Below, one piece after another: positions 8,559 through 18,015 of a stretch of DNA of 64,000 nucleotides (position 1 is the stretch's first letter; every line of letters starts with the position of its first letter). The notes below the pieces were generated by a model, which worked only from the letters and a program-made list of their open reading frames with translations, searched no databases and was not told the DNA's origin. The stretch is from an uncultured Paracoccaceae bacterium (GTDB taxonomy: Bacteria > Pseudomonadota > Alphaproteobacteria > Rhodobacterales > Rhodobacteraceae), in NCBI GenBank assembly GCA_947489445.1, contig CANLDN010000001.1, forward strand, positions 806,001-870,000, given 5' to 3'. Both the position numbers and the translations under genes were made by a program.

Positions 8559-9347
8559 GTGACCCAAGCAACCATCGTCGACAGCCACTGCCACCTCGAC
8601 TTTCCTGACTTTGATGCAGAGCGGCCTGCCGTGATCCAACGTGCGCTAGACGCGGGCGTTGAGCGGATGGTGACCATCTGCACCAAACTGCGGTTGGAGC
8701 CACAGGTGCGCGCCATCGCAGAGGCCCACGCGCCTGTGTTCTATGCCGCAGGCACCCACCCGATGAGCGCTGCCGACGAGCCGCTTGTCACGGTCGATGA
8801 ATTGGTTGCGCTGGCGGCACATCCGAAGTTCGTCGGTATTGGTGAGAGTGGGCTGGATTATCACTACACCGTTGAATCCAAGGATATTCAGCAACGGTCA
8901 TTGCGGGTGCATATCAGCGCAGCGCGGGAGACAAAGCTGCCGCTGATCATTCATGCGCGCGCGGCGGATGATGACATGGCCGCGATCCTGACCGAGGAAC
9001 ATGCGAAGGGCGCATTCACTTGCGTCATGCATTGCTTTTCCAGTTCAGCCACGCTGGCGCAAGCCGCCCTTGATCTGGGGTTCTATCTGTCGATGTCAGG
9101 CATTGCGGCCTTTCCCAAATCACAAGAGCTGCGCGACATCTTTGCTGCCGCGCCTATCGACCGCATTTTGGTGGAAACGGACAGCCCCTATCTGGCCCCA
9201 CCCCCGCATCGGGGCAAGCGGAACGAACCGGCCTATACCGCCCACACCGCCAAGGTCGGTGCGGCATTGTTCAACATGCGTTACGAGGATTTCGCAGCCC
9301 GAACCACAGCCAATTTCGACCGGCTGTTCTGGAAGGCGGCGGTATGA
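8559..9347 (+). CDS. tatD: TatD family metal-dependent deoxyribonuclease
   Basis: This encodes about 262 residues starting with GTG. The N-terminal metal ligands H10-x-H12 (VDSHCHLDF), the GIGESGLDYHY strand, HARAADDD, the MHCFS motif and the terminal VETDSPYL motif are all present in the order typical of TatD hydrolases (TIM barrel, two divalent metals). Family members are 3'-5' exonucleases or hydrolases of unclear substrate. It follows holB in the same operon, as in many bacteria, and overlaps the next gene by 4 nt. Confidence 0.9.
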   Translation: MTQATIVDSHCHLDFPDFDAERPAVIQRALDAGVERMVTICTKLRLEPQVRAIAEAHAPVFYAAGTHPMSAADEPLVTVDELVALAAHPKFVGIGESGLDYHYTVESKDIQQRSLRVHISAARETKLPLIIHARAADDDMAAILTEEHAKGAFTCVMHCFSSSATLAQAALDLGFYLSMSGIAAFPKSQELRDIFAAAPIDRILVETDSPYLAPPPHRGKRNEPAYTAHTAKVGAALFNMRYEDFAARTTANFDRLFWKAAV

Positions 9348-10147
9348 GCGATACGCTGTCCTTTACCATTCTTGGCTGCGGTTCATCGGGTGGGGTGCCC
9401 CGGTTAGGCGGGCTTTGGGGGGCTTGCGATCCGGACAACCCCAAGAATTACCGCACACGCTGTTCCTTGCTGGTCACGCGGTCGCGGGGTGAACAGGTCA
9501 CGCAGGTATTGATCGACACTTCACCTGATCTGCGCAGTCAGTTGCTGAATGCTGGTGTCGGCACGCTGAACGCGGTGGTTTACACACATGCCCATGCCGA
9601 TCACGTGCATGGGATCGATGACTTGCGCATGATCGTGTTCAACATGCGTGAACGGTTGCAGGTCTGGGCAGATGGGGACACCAGCAACGACCTGCTGGGG
9701 CGGTTTGGCTATGCGTTTGTGCAGCCCAAAGGATCGGCCTACCCGCCAATTTGCGAGCTGAACACAATCAAAGGGGACGTCACGATTGACGGGCCCGGCG
9801 GGCGGATCACCCTGACCCCGTTCGAGGTTGAACACGGCACGATTGATGCGCTGGGTTTTCGCATTCACGATGTGGCTTATCTGCCCGATGTCTCTGCCAT
9901 TCCGAACGCGGCCTGGCCTGCGTTGGAAAATCTGGACTGTTGGATTGTTGACGCACTGCGCCGTACACCCCATCCAACACATTCGCATCTGGACAACACA
10001 CTGGTCTGGATTGACCGGGTCAAACCGAAACAAGCCGTGCTGACCAATATGCATAATGATCTGGATTATGCGGCGGTGGCGGCAGAAACGCCGGATCACA
10101 TCCAACCCGCCTATGACGGAATGACCCTGACGTTTGAGATCGAATAG
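9344..10147 (+). CDS. MBL-fold metallo-hydrolase (PhnP-like)
   Basis: This encodes 267 residues with the metallo-beta-lactamase signature H82-A-H84-A-D86-H87 and the N-terminal Gly-rich strand LGCGSSGGVPR. The Cys-containing segment after it (WGACDPDNPKNYRTRCS) is typical of PhnP-type phosphodiesterases, which cleave cyclic phosphates. Later ligands appear in EVEHGT and HSHLDNT. It is the last gene of the operon with tatD. The in vivo substrate is not known from the sequence. Confidence 0.85.
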   Translation: MSDTLSFTILGCGSSGGVPRLGGLWGACDPDNPKNYRTRCSLLVTRSRGEQVTQVLIDTSPDLRSQLLNAGVGTLNAVVYTHAHADHVHGIDDLRMIVFNMRERLQVWADGDTSNDLLGRFGYAFVQPKGSAYPPICELNTIKGDVTIDGPGGRITLTPFEVEHGTIDALGFRIHDVAYLPDVSAIPNAAWPALENLDCWIVDALRRTPHPTHSHLDNTLVWIDRVKPKQAVLTNMHNDLDYAAVAAETPDHIQPAYDGMTLTFEIE

Positions 10148-10220
10148 ACATGCAACAGCCCCAACAGGCGGCCAACAAAACATGTAATGCGGCGCAGCCG
10201 CTCCACTTGGAAAGACTACC

Positions 10221-11150
10221 TTGGCTGCATTAATCGACGTGATCCTCCCCGTCTTCCTCGTGATCGGCTTTGGATACCTGGCGGTGTGGAAAGGCTATTT
10301 CAGTGATGCCGGTGTCGATGGGTTAATGAAATTCACCCAAGGTTTCGCCATTCCCTGCCTGCTCTTTCGCGCCATATCGACCCTTGATCTGGACCAGAAT
10401 TTTGATCTTGCACTGCTGGGTATCTTCTATGTTGGTGCGCTGTCCGGTTTTATCGCGGGTTTGCTGGGCGCGCGTTATATCTTCGGGCGCGACTGGGAGG
10501 ACAGCGTGGCTATCGGGTTCTGCTGTCTTTTTTCGAACTCATTGCTGCTTGGCCTGCCGATCACTGAACGCGCCTATGGTGTTTCAGCGCTCGAAGCGAA
10601 CTACGCCATTATCGCGATCCATTCACCGTTCTGCTACGGCGTCGGCATCACCGCAATGGAAATCGCGCGCAATCGCGGCAGCAATGCCGCGTCACTGCCG
10701 GGCAAAGTACTCAAGGCGATGTTCAGCAATGCGCTGATCGTGGGCATCTCCCTTGGCTTCATCGTCAACCTGGGCGGCATCCCGGTACCAGGCGTTCTGA
10801 CGGATGCGCTGGATCTGATGGTCAGGGCGGCGTTGCCTGCCGCGCTTTTTGGCCTTGGCGGTGTGCTTTATCGCTACCGGCCCGAGGGCGACATGCGCAC
10901 GATCCTTTATGTCGTCGCAGTCTCGCTGGTCCTGCATCCTGCGATTGTCTGGGGTCTGGCCCCGTGGGGTGCCCTATCGGTGGACGCCACCCGCTCTGCC
11001 ATGCTGACGGCGGCCATGGCGCCAGGCATCAATGCCTATGTCTTTGCCAACATGTATGGCAAAGCAAAGCGCGTGGCTGCATCCGCTGTCTTGATGGGCA
11101 CCGGGCTTTCGATTGTCACGGTTTGGTGCTGGCTTTATGTCCTGCCCTAG
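10221..11150 (+). CDS. AEC family transporter
   Basis: This encodes about 309 residues with roughly ten hydrophobic segments, starting at TTG 10221 behind GGAAAG. The conserved N-terminal segment (FAIPCLLFRAIS) and the central NSLLLGLPI segment match auxin-efflux-carrier family permeases, which export organic acids or similar solutes through the inner membrane. The gene stands alone and is convergent with the ABC importer operon; its stop overlaps that of the PotC-like gene by 4 nt. Confidence 0.87.
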   Translation: MAALIDVILPVFLVIGFGYLAVWKGYFSDAGVDGLMKFTQGFAIPCLLFRAISTLDLDQNFDLALLGIFYVGALSGFIAGLLGARYIFGRDWEDSVAIGFCCLFSNSLLLGLPITERAYGVSALEANYAIIAIHSPFCYGVGITAMEIARNRGSNAASLPGKVLKAMFSNALIVGISLGFIVNLGGIPVPGVLTDALDLMVRAALPAALFGLGGVLYRYRPEGDMRTILYVVAVSLVLHPAIVWGLAPWGALSVDATRSAMLTAAMAPGINAYVFANMYGKAKRVAASAVLMGTGLSIVTVWCWLYVLP

Positions 11151-12034
11151 GCGGGCGACATGCCACGCAGACGTTCGGACCTGCGCCGCAGTAACTCGAC
11201 AGTTGCCAGCAATAGGATCGAGATCGCAACCAGCACTGTCGCCACGGCCAAAATGGTCGGGCTGATCTGCTCGCGCAAGCCGGTGAACATTTGCCATGGC
11301 AGCGTTTTTTGTGCGGCAGCGCCCACAAACAGGACCACCACCACCTCGTCAAATGAGGTGATGAAGGCGAAGAGCCCGCCGGAAATCACCCCCGGCAGGA
11401 TCAGCGGCATCTGCACCCGAAAGAACGTGACCGTGGGCGTCGCCCCCATATTCGCTGCCGCCCGGGTCAATGATTGGTCAAACCCGACCAGCGTGGCCGT
11501 CACGGTGATGATCACGAACGGTATACCCAGCGCTGCATGGGCCAGGATCACCTTGATATAGCCGGTCAGGGATTTGGACATCCCAAGGTTTGCCTCCATC
11601 CACAGGCCCATTTGACTGTAGAAAAAGAACATGCCCGTGGCTGAAATGATCAGTGGCACAATCATGGGTGAGATCAGAATTGCCATGATACCCCGCCGAA
11701 ACGGCACATGGGATTGGCTGAGCCCAATAGCAGCAAGTGTACCCAGCGATACCGAAATGATCGTCGCGAAAGGCGCGATGATCAGTGAGTTTTGCAGCGG
11801 CCTGATCCAATCCTGATTGGTAAAAAAGTCCCGGTAGTGTTTGAGCGAATAGCCTTCCGGGTTCAGTGCCAGCATTTCAGGCGTGAAGGTGAAAAAATCC
11901 TGCGCGTTAAACGACAACGGGATGATGATGATGATTGGTGCGATCAGGAAGAACAGGATCAGGCCCACAATGACCCGAAAGCTGTAGTGCCAGATGCGTT
12001 GGCCGGTGGTGGCATAGGGGGGTAAGGCGCTCAT
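11147..12034 (-). CDS. ABC transporter permease, PotC-like
   Basis: This encodes 295 residues with six predicted membrane spans and the EAA-type cytoplasmic loop (DQSLTRAAANMGATPTVTFFRVQMPLI in outline), where the ATPase docks. Similarity is to the second permease of spermidine/putrescine-type importers. It is the last gene of the operon, 4 bp downstream of the PotB-like gene. Confidence 0.88.
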   Translation of the reverse strand: MSALPPYATTGQRIWHYSFRVIVGLILFFLIAPIIIIIPLSFNAQDFFTFTPEMLALNPEGYSLKHYRDFFTNQDWIRPLQNSLIIAPFATIISVSLGTLAAIGLSQSHVPFRRGIMAILISPMIVPLIISATGMFFFYSQMGLWMEANLGMSKSLTGYIKVILAHAALGIPFVIITVTATLVGFDQSLTRAAANMGATPTVTFFRVQMPLILPGVISGGLFAFITSFDEVVVVLFVGAAAQKTLPWQMFTGLREQISPTILAVATVLVAISILLLATVELLRRRSERLRGMSPA

Positions 12035-12038
12035 CTGA

Positions 12039-13658
12039 TCATCCTCCCAACTTCACATTGTCGATACCGACGATCCGGTCGTAGGCCCAATACAGCAGCA
12101 GAACAACGGCCAACAGGATCGCCCCAAGGGCGGCCGCCAGCCCCCAGTTGAGCGAGGTCGAGATGTGATATGCGATCCGGTTGGAGATAAAGACACCTTT
12201 GGTCCCGCCCACGATTTCGGGCGTGATGTAGTACCCAATGGCCAGAATGAAGACGAGGATCGACCCCGCCCCGATCCCCGGTACGGATTGCGGAAAATAC
12301 ACCCGCCAGAACGCCGTCCAATTGGTCGCCCCAAGCGATTTGGCCGCCCGCAGATAGCTGGGCGGGATTGTTTTCATCACCGAATAAAGCGGCAGGATCA
12401 TGAAGGGCAGCAGGATATGGGTCATGGCGATGATCGTGCCCGTGGCATTGTTGATCAGCGCCAATCGGTTGTCGTCAGCCACCAGCCCGATCCAGACAAG
12501 CGTGTCGTTGATCACCCCTTGTTGTTGCAGCAGCACCTTCCAGGCCGATGTCCGCACCAGCAGCGACGTCCAGAACGGCAGCAGCACAAGGATCATCAGC
12601 AGGTTGGCCTTGCGCGCGGGCAGGTTCGCGAGCATCCACGCAACCGGGTAGCCAAGCAGAATGCAGGACACAGTGATTGTCAGCGACATCACCATCGTGC
12701 GCCAGAACAGGGTCAGGTAAATTTGTTCGTTTTCGGGCTGCCATGCGGGGCCGCCAGGGGTTTTTTGCAGATCAACAGAGTTGAGAAAATACCCAGCGGT
12801 AAAGGCCGGGCTATAGGTTTGGATGGTTTGCCAGACCGCGGTGTCTTCCCAATCTTCGTCGATATCGGCAAAGGCGGCGCGAACGCTCTGTGGTGCGAAG
12901 TCGCGGACGGCATCTTCGGCGGCGAAGATAATCTCACCTCCCGGAAGGTCAGCGTAATTTGGTTCGCCCGTATAGGTCCGTAGCTCTTCATAGAGGGCCA
13001 GGTAGACCACGTTCCATGGCTGTTCCTCGGTTGGGCTATCGTTGTTTTCGGTCTGAATGACCTCGGCGAAGGCCGCATAGATATCGGCTGTACGGGGGAG
13101 CATTTCGTTGGCGTCATCTGACAGGACAAAGGCGGGTTCGTCCCCTTCACCATCCCAGGCGGCCTGTGCTGTGATCCAGTCGGCATCGCCAAAGAGCGTT
13201 GCCCAAGTCAGCGGATCCTCCCATGCAGGGTCAAACGCGACGAACTGGTCGGTGTAACCTTCCCCGATATCATCGACCCGGCGGCCAGATTTGCGGAAGA
13301 GGGATGAGATACCGGATGTTTCATAGTTCAAACGACTGCCAAGGCGGGTGTGTTGCTTGCGTTCGACGGCGATCATCAGGTCCTTGGCGAAAGCGCTGAA
13401 AACGGCGTCGTCAGGGACCGGATCGGTGTTCGCGTCCCAATCGCCCAGTGCGACGACTGTGCGCGGGATGGTGTCACCAACGATCTGGTTTTCGACAGAG
13501 CGGAACAGCATTTGCCCGATGGGGACGATGAAGGTGAGCATGATGAAAAGCAGCAAGGGGGCGATCAGGAGCAACGCGCGCATTTTTTGGCGGCGCAGGG
13601 CCCGGTTCAGGCTAGCTTTGAGCGGGCGACCATCAGCGGCGAGCATTTGTTCGGCCAT
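12039..13658 (-). CDS. ABC transporter permease, PotB-like, with a very large periplasmic loop
   Basis: This encodes 539 residues, far longer than the roughly 280–300 of usual PotB permeases. The first membrane span (about 29–50) is followed by an acidic soluble region of about 260 residues (about 55–310, rich in D/E/N/W). The remaining spans then resume at TLFWRTMVMSLTITV. An EAA loop (LRAAKSLGATNWTAFWRV) is present. The gene sits 4 bp upstream of its partner permease. Such an insertion could shape substrate capture or interaction with the binding protein; this is inference. Confidence 0.87.
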   Translation of the reverse strand: MAEQMLAADGRPLKASLNRALRRQKMRALLLIAPLLLFIMLTFIVPIGQMLFRSVENQIVGDTIPRTVVALGDWDANTDPVPDDAVFSAFAKDLMIAVERKQHTRLGSRLNYETSGISSLFRKSGRRVDDIGEGYTDQFVAFDPAWEDPLTWATLFGDADWITAQAAWDGEGDEPAFVLSDDANEMLPRTADIYAAFAEVIQTENNDSPTEEQPWNVVYLALYEELRTYTGEPNYADLPGGEIIFAAEDAVRDFAPQSVRAAFADIDEDWEDTAVWQTIQTYSPAFTAGYFLNSVDLQKTPGGPAWQPENEQIYLTLFWRTMVMSLTITVSCILLGYPVAWMLANLPARKANLLMILVLLPFWTSLLVRTSAWKVLLQQQGVINDTLVWIGLVADDNRLALINNATGTIIAMTHILLPFMILPLYSVMKTIPPSYLRAAKSLGATNWTAFWRVYFPQSVPGIGAGSILVFILAIGYYITPEIVGGTKGVFISNRIAYHISTSLNWGLAAALGAILLAVVLLLYWAYDRIVGIDNVKLGG

Positions 13659-13662
13659 CGGT

Positions 13663-13950
13663 TCAGACCCCTTCGACCAGCACGATCATGCTGGTTGCAT
13701 TCTCGCGACGAATACGCGCAACTTCTTGATATTCGTCGGAATAATACAGCGCCTTGGCACTTTCAAAATCGGGAAATTCGAAAACGACGTGGCGGTCGAA
13801 CTCGGGGCCTTCGGCCACTTCGCCGGTGCCGCCACGTACGATGGGTTTGCCACCGTATGCGGCGATCATGGGCGTGTCGCGGACAATGTATTCTTGATAG
13901 GCCTCCGGATTATTCACCGTGATATGGCCGATTATATAGCCTTTTGGCAT
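13663..13950 (-). CDS. DUF1330 domain protein
   Basis: This encodes about 95 residues. The ATG at 13950 follows AAAGGA, whereas a longer upstream version lacks a start signal. The sequence fits the ferredoxin-like alpha+beta DUF1330 fold: YIIGHITVNNPEAYQEY, IVRGG and a C-terminal VVFEFPDFESAKALYYS. Biochemical role is unknown. It is embedded between the binding-protein gene and the permease genes, only 4 bp before the PotB-like gene, which suggests co-expression with the importer. Confidence 0.85.
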   Translation of the reverse strand: MPKGYIIGHITVNNPEAYQEYIVRDTPMIAAYGGKPIVRGGTGEVAEGPEFDRHVVFEFPDFESAKALYYSDEYQEVARIRRENATSMIVLVEGV

Positions 13951-13983
13951 ATCGCTATCCTTTGTCCGCGACAGATGCGTCAA

Positions 13984-14011
13984 CGTAAGGTGGATCAAGA
14001 TCCACCTTACG
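13984..14011 (-). terminator. Strong hairpin after the binding-protein gene
   Basis: A perfect 12-bp inverted repeat with a 4-nt loop (arms CGTAAGGTGGAT and ATCCACCTTACG) lies 8 bp past the stop of the solute-binding protein and before the DUF1330 gene. No T-run follows on the minus strand. It is more likely a processing or mRNA-stability element that raises binding-protein levels over permease levels than a full terminator. Confidence 0.6.
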
Positions 14012-14019
14012 CAGTTTGT

Positions 14020-15135
14020 CTATTGTGCCAGCCAGCTTTGGAACTTGGCATCCAGATCGTCACGATAATCCGCCCACCATTCGTAGTTGTTCACGAATGT
14101 ATTTTCGGCATTGCCCGGCTCGGTCGGCATATGTGGTGCCATGTCGATCCCGAGTGTCGCATGCGTGCTGACAAGCGGTGCGGACGACATGCGGGCCGGG
14201 CCATAAGAAATATACTTCGCCTGATCCGCCAGGCGCTGTGTATCGGTCGCGAAGTTCACGTAATCCATCACACGCGCCAGACGTTCATCTGACAGACCGG
14301 CGGGGATGACCCACCCATCCAGATCAAACATCTGCCAGTCCCATGCCATGCCAACCGGCTGGCCCTGTTCGGCGATCAGGCTGAACAGACGCCCGTTATA
14401 GGTGGAACCCATGAAAATCTCACCATCGGCGAGCAGCTGAGGTGTTTCAGCACCGGCTGTCCACCAGATTGTTTCGTCCTTGATGGTGTCGAGCTTGGCG
14501 AATGCCTGCTGTTGTCCTGCATCGGTTTCCAGCAGGTCATAGATGTCTTCATAGGCCACACCATCGCACAGCAGCGCCCATTCCATGTTGGCAATCGGAT
14601 TGCGGTTCAGCGCGCGTTTGCCGGGATATGTTTCCAGATCAAAGACATCGCAGGCACCGGTTGGCGGCGCGACGCCCGCAGGCACCATGTCCGTCCGGTA
14701 ACCGAATGTGGTGGAAAAGACGATTTGCGGGATAAAGCAATCGGACACGATCATATCGCCAAAGTCATTGCTAGCCGATGTGCCGTCAGGTGCTGCCGCC
14801 AAATCCGCGTCATGATCGACTTCGATGGCAAGACCCTCATCGCAGGCGCGGATGGCGTCAGCGGCTTCCAGATCGACCAGATCCCAAGTGATGTTCCCCG
14901 CCTCGTTCATGGCGCGCATCTTGGCGATCCCCTCGGACGAGCTTTCGTCGTTGATGATTGTCACGCCTGGATTGGCAGCCATATAGGGGTCGTGATAGGC
15001 GGCTTGCTGTGATGCGGAATATGCCCCGCCCCAGCTGACAATTGTCATCTCATCGGCCATGTGGCCACCCGCCCAGACAACCGTACCTGCAAGCGTCAGG
15101 GCCGAGGTTGTCATCAGTGCTTTGGTCAGTTTCAT
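14020..15135 (-). CDS. Extracellular solute-binding protein, polyamine type (PotD-like)
   Basis: This encodes 371 residues with a Sec signal peptide (MKLTKALMTTSALTLAGTVV, cleavage near WAG). The mature protein begins with EMTIVSWGGAYSASQQAAY, typical of periplasmic binding proteins of the spermidine/putrescine and related organic-amine group. WWTAGAETPQLLADGEIFMG and AWDWQMFDLDGWVIP line the expected ligand cleft. It belongs to the same operon as the ATPase upstream and the two permeases downstream. The ligand could be a polyamine or another small cation; the sequence does not decide. Confidence 0.88.
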   Translation of the reverse strand: MKLTKALMTTSALTLAGTVVWAGGHMADEMTIVSWGGAYSASQQAAYHDPYMAANPGVTIINDESSSEGIAKMRAMNEAGNITWDLVDLEAADAIRACDEGLAIEVDHDADLAAAPDGTSASNDFGDMIVSDCFIPQIVFSTTFGYRTDMVPAGVAPPTGACDVFDLETYPGKRALNRNPIANMEWALLCDGVAYEDIYDLLETDAGQQQAFAKLDTIKDETIWWTAGAETPQLLADGEIFMGSTYNGRLFSLIAEQGQPVGMAWDWQMFDLDGWVIPAGLSDERLARVMDYVNFATDTQRLADQAKYISYGPARMSSAPLVSTHATLGIDMAPHMPTEPGNAENTFVNNYEWWADYRDDLDAKFQSWLAQ

Positions 15136-15213
15136 TTCATACTCCCGTTGTCATACCCGGTTAATATTGTGGAAAGGCCGCCCGCCGGGCGATGGTGGCC
15201 CTTTATTCAGCCG

Positions 15214-16338
15214 CTACGCATCCAGCGCGCGGCAATCCTTTGCCATCCAACCAATGTCGATCTGGCTTCCCGGTGTCAGGCGCACCTGATCCGGGGCGTT
15301 GCGTGTCTTGATCACAAATTCATCCGTGCCGGCCACCCGCAGGCGCGTGCGGAAGATGTCACCCATATAGATGAATTCCAGCACTTCGGCCTTGAGCGTG
15401 TGCGCGCCCGGGTTCAGCCGGGATTTGTCGAATTCCACCCGTTCGGGGCGGATCGATACCTTGGTCCGTTCGCCGGCTTTAGACACATTCACAGGCACCG
15501 CATCAATGATGTCGCCGCTGTCGAGTTTGACAATACAGGTGTCCCCGTCGATCTGCTGTACAACCCCTTCCAGAGTGTTGTTTTCGCCGATGAACTGCGC
15601 CACGAAGCTGTTTTGCGGGGCCTCGTAGAGCTGATCGGGCGGGGCCAACTGCTGGATGCGTCCGTCATCAAACACCGCGACACGGTCTGACATGGTCAGC
15701 GCTTCGGTCTGGTCGTGGGTCACATAGACCACGGTGATCCCCAGTTCGTGGGCCAGATTTGTAATCTCGAACTGCAGGGTTTCGCGCAACTGCTTGTCGA
15801 GCGCACCGAGCGGTTCATCCATAAGCACCAGTTCGGGTTCGAACACCAGCGCGCGGGCCAGCGCAATACGCTGTTGCTGTCCGCCGGACAATTGCGCCGG
15901 GCGGCGGCCCGCAAAGTCATTCATCTGCACCATGCCTAACGCGCGTTTGATCTTGGCCTCGCGCGTGGTCTTGTCCATCTTGCGTACTTCCAGCGGGAAG
16001 GACAGGTTTTCGGCCACGGTCATATGCGGAAACAGGGCATAATTCTGAAAGACCATCCCAATGCCGCGCTTATGCGGCGGAATGTTATTGATCGACACCC
16101 CATCAAGCCGAATTTCGCCATGGGTGGCGGTTTCAAATCCGGCCAGCATCATCAGGCAGGTGGTTTTGCCCGATCCTGACGGGCCAAGCATGGTGAGAAA
16201 CTCGCCCTTTGGCATGGACAGGTTCAGGTCTTTTACGACCAGTGTTTCACCATCATAACTCTTCTGAACACGTTCAAACTCGACAAACGCAGTGTCGGTA
16301 GTGGTCTGCGGCAAAAAATTCTCCCCGGCGGCGCGCAT
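15214..16338 (-). CDS. ABC transporter ATP-binding protein, PotA-like
   Basis: This encodes 374 residues. Walker A (GPSGSGKTT, 52–60), the signature LSGGQQQRIALARAL, Walker B (LVLMDEPLGALD) and the switch His (VTHDQTEALTMSD) are intact. A C-terminal TOBE domain (about 285–365) is typical of importers for polyamines, iron or sugars. It is the first gene of the importer operon, transcribed leftward. The upstream 120 bp (16339–16459) shows no obvious additional gene. Confidence 0.92.
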   Translation of the reverse strand: MRAAGENFLPQTTTDTAFVEFERVQKSYDGETLVVKDLNLSMPKGEFLTMLGPSGSGKTTCLMMLAGFETATHGEIRLDGVSINNIPPHKRGIGMVFQNYALFPHMTVAENLSFPLEVRKMDKTTREAKIKRALGMVQMNDFAGRRPAQLSGGQQQRIALARALVFEPELVLMDEPLGALDKQLRETLQFEITNLAHELGITVVYVTHDQTEALTMSDRVAVFDDGRIQQLAPPDQLYEAPQNSFVAQFIGENNTLEGVVQQIDGDTCIVKLDSGDIIDAVPVNVSKAGERTKVSIRPERVEFDKSRLNPGAHTLKAEVLEFIYMGDIFRTRLRVAGTDEFVIKTRNAPDQVRLTPGSQIDIGWMAKDCRALDA

Positions 16339-16459
16339 ATTTCATGCGCTTGTCGCCAACTAAAGCGACAGGCCACCAGTTTTGCAATCAGAAAGACAAG
16401 ACTGCGGCGAAACATGCCATAATATGTGATCGCTTGCAGCCCAATCCGGGAAGATCAGG

Positions 16460-17278
16460 TTAGCGGAAGCTGGCGCGCGCGGCCCGCATTTCACCAATCA
16501 CACTGACCTGTGCCAGATGCGCGGCTGGGCTGCTGGCAGGGTCTTCAGGGGTGTCAGGCTGTGCATCACCCAGTTCATAGTCGTGATCATCGTCATCAAA
16601 GCTGGCCAGGGATGGATCGTATTCAGGTTCTGCCAATTCTGGCGTGGCCGAAACCGCATCGGCGTATGAAGGAATATCCCACACGATATCAGTTTCAGGC
16701 ACCTCTTTGTCTTGCGCCCCTTGTTCATCTTGCGTTGCGATACCCGTGGCATCGTCGACAACATCGTCTTCCACTTGCTGCACGTCCTGATCTGTGGCGT
16801 GCACCGCATCGGGCGCTTCGTCGTTGTCCCACGGGTCGGCGTCCAGCGGTGGGCTGTCATCTGCTGCCTCTGCGGCATCAATTTCTATATTCCGCCGCAC
16901 CCGTGCTTCGATTTCGTCGTAGTTTTCGACTGATGATAGGGCCAACTGACCCAGCAGCCGGGGTGCTGTATCTGTCCCAACCAATGCATAAAGCGACGGG
17001 ATCAGTTCATAAAGTTCATCCGTTTCGCTGCCGGGTCGGTCAGTCATGAGCACCGTACTGATGTAAGGGTTATGCCGTTCCGCCGAGAGGGCCAGTGCGT
17101 GGGTCAGTCGCCCACCGATCCGTTCCTCCATAACCAGCAGGTCAACTGTTTCAATGCGCATCAACGCATGCGCCACATTTCGCGTCTCAACACAGACAAC
17201 CTGAAACCCTTTGTCAATCAGGGCTTGTGCATCGCCAGCCGCGGCTTCGACGTCATGGCGTAATAATAGGGCTTTCAT
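16460..17278 (-). CDS. Receiver-like protein with acidic tail
   Basis: This encodes about 272 residues from the ATG at 17278 (AGGAG upstream). Residues 1–115 look like a response-regulator receiver fold (MKALLLRHDV, VDLLVMEE, STVLMTD). At the place of the phosphoacceptor Asp the sequence reads VMEER (E51/E52), so it may be a pseudo-receiver that cannot be phosphorylated or mimics the phosphorylated state. The remaining 150 residues are very rich in Asp and Glu and probably disordered. It is divergent from hisB. The function is unknown. Confidence 0.7.
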   Translation of the reverse strand: MKALLLRHDVEAAAGDAQALIDKGFQVVCVETRNVAHALMRIETVDLLVMEERIGGRLTHALALSAERHNPYISTVLMTDRPGSETDELYELIPSLYALVGTDTAPRLLGQLALSSVENYDEIEARVRRNIEIDAAEAADDSPPLDADPWDNDEAPDAVHATDQDVQQVEDDVVDDATGIATQDEQGAQDKEVPETDIVWDIPSYADAVSATPELAEPEYDPSLASFDDDDHDYELGDAQPDTPEDPASSPAAHLAQVSVIGEMRAARASFR

Positions 17279-17427
17279 CGGATTCTCCTGATGTTTGGCA
17301 GCGATTGGCGTGACCATACGAATCCAACCCTTAAATTTTGCTGAAAACCTGCCACAAACCTCCGCCGGGCTTGGCCCCTGCCCCGGATCGCCCTATAGAG
17401 CCTTGAAAGATAACGAAGGATCGACCC

Positions 17428-18015
17428 ATGCGGACAGCGACCATCACACGTAAAACGGCCGAAACGGACATCTCGGTCACGGTGAACCTTGATGGAACCG
17501 GTGTTTATGACAACCAAACCGGTGTCGGGTTTTTCGACCATATGCTGGATCAATTGTCGCGGCATGCGTTGATAGACATGACCATCAACGCGACAGGCGA
17601 CCTGCATATCGATGATCACCACACAGTCGAGGATGTGGGCATTGCGCTGGGTCAGGCGCTGACCGAAGCCTTGGGTGATAAGCGTGGCATTCGCCGGTAT
17701 GGTGCGTGTCATCTGGCGATGGATGACGCGCAGGTACGTTGTGCGCTGGACCTGTCAGCGCGGCCCTATCTGATCTGTAATCTGGACCTGCCCTTTGGCA
17801 AGATCGGCACGTTTGATACCGAGCTGGTGCGCGAGTTCTTTCAGGCGTTGAGCACGCATGGTGGCATCACGTTGCATATCGACAAGCTGCATGGGTTTAA
17901 TGCGCATCATATTGCGGAGGCTGCGTTTAAGGCGGTTGCCCGTGCGCTGCGCGAGGCTGTTGAAGTCGACCCGCGCAAGGCGGACGCGATCCCGTCGACC
18001 AAGGGCAGCCTATGA
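17428..18015 (+). CDS. hisB: Imidazoleglycerol-phosphate dehydratase
   Basis: This encodes 195 residues catalysing the sixth step of histidine synthesis, a Mn-dependent dehydration. The two metal-binding repeats are visible as FFDHML and IDDHHTVED in the first half, and [11 protein letters not shown] in the second. It is the monofunctional form without the phosphatase domain. The stop overlaps hisH by 4 nt, so the two are coupled. Confidence 0.96.
   Translation: MRTATITRKTAETDISVTVNLDGTGVYDNQTGVGFFDHMLDQLSRHALIDMTINATGDLHIDDHHTVEDVGIALGQALTEALGDKRGIRRYGACHLAMDDAQVRCALDLSARPYLICNLDLPFGKIGTFDTELVREFFQALSTHGGITLHIDKLHGFNAHHIAEAAFKAVARALREAVEVDPRKADAIPSTKGSL

Noticed and set aside
16510..17049. 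Open frame opposite the acidic tail of the pseudo-receiver
   Set aside because: It is the shadow of Asp/Glu codons and shows no domain.
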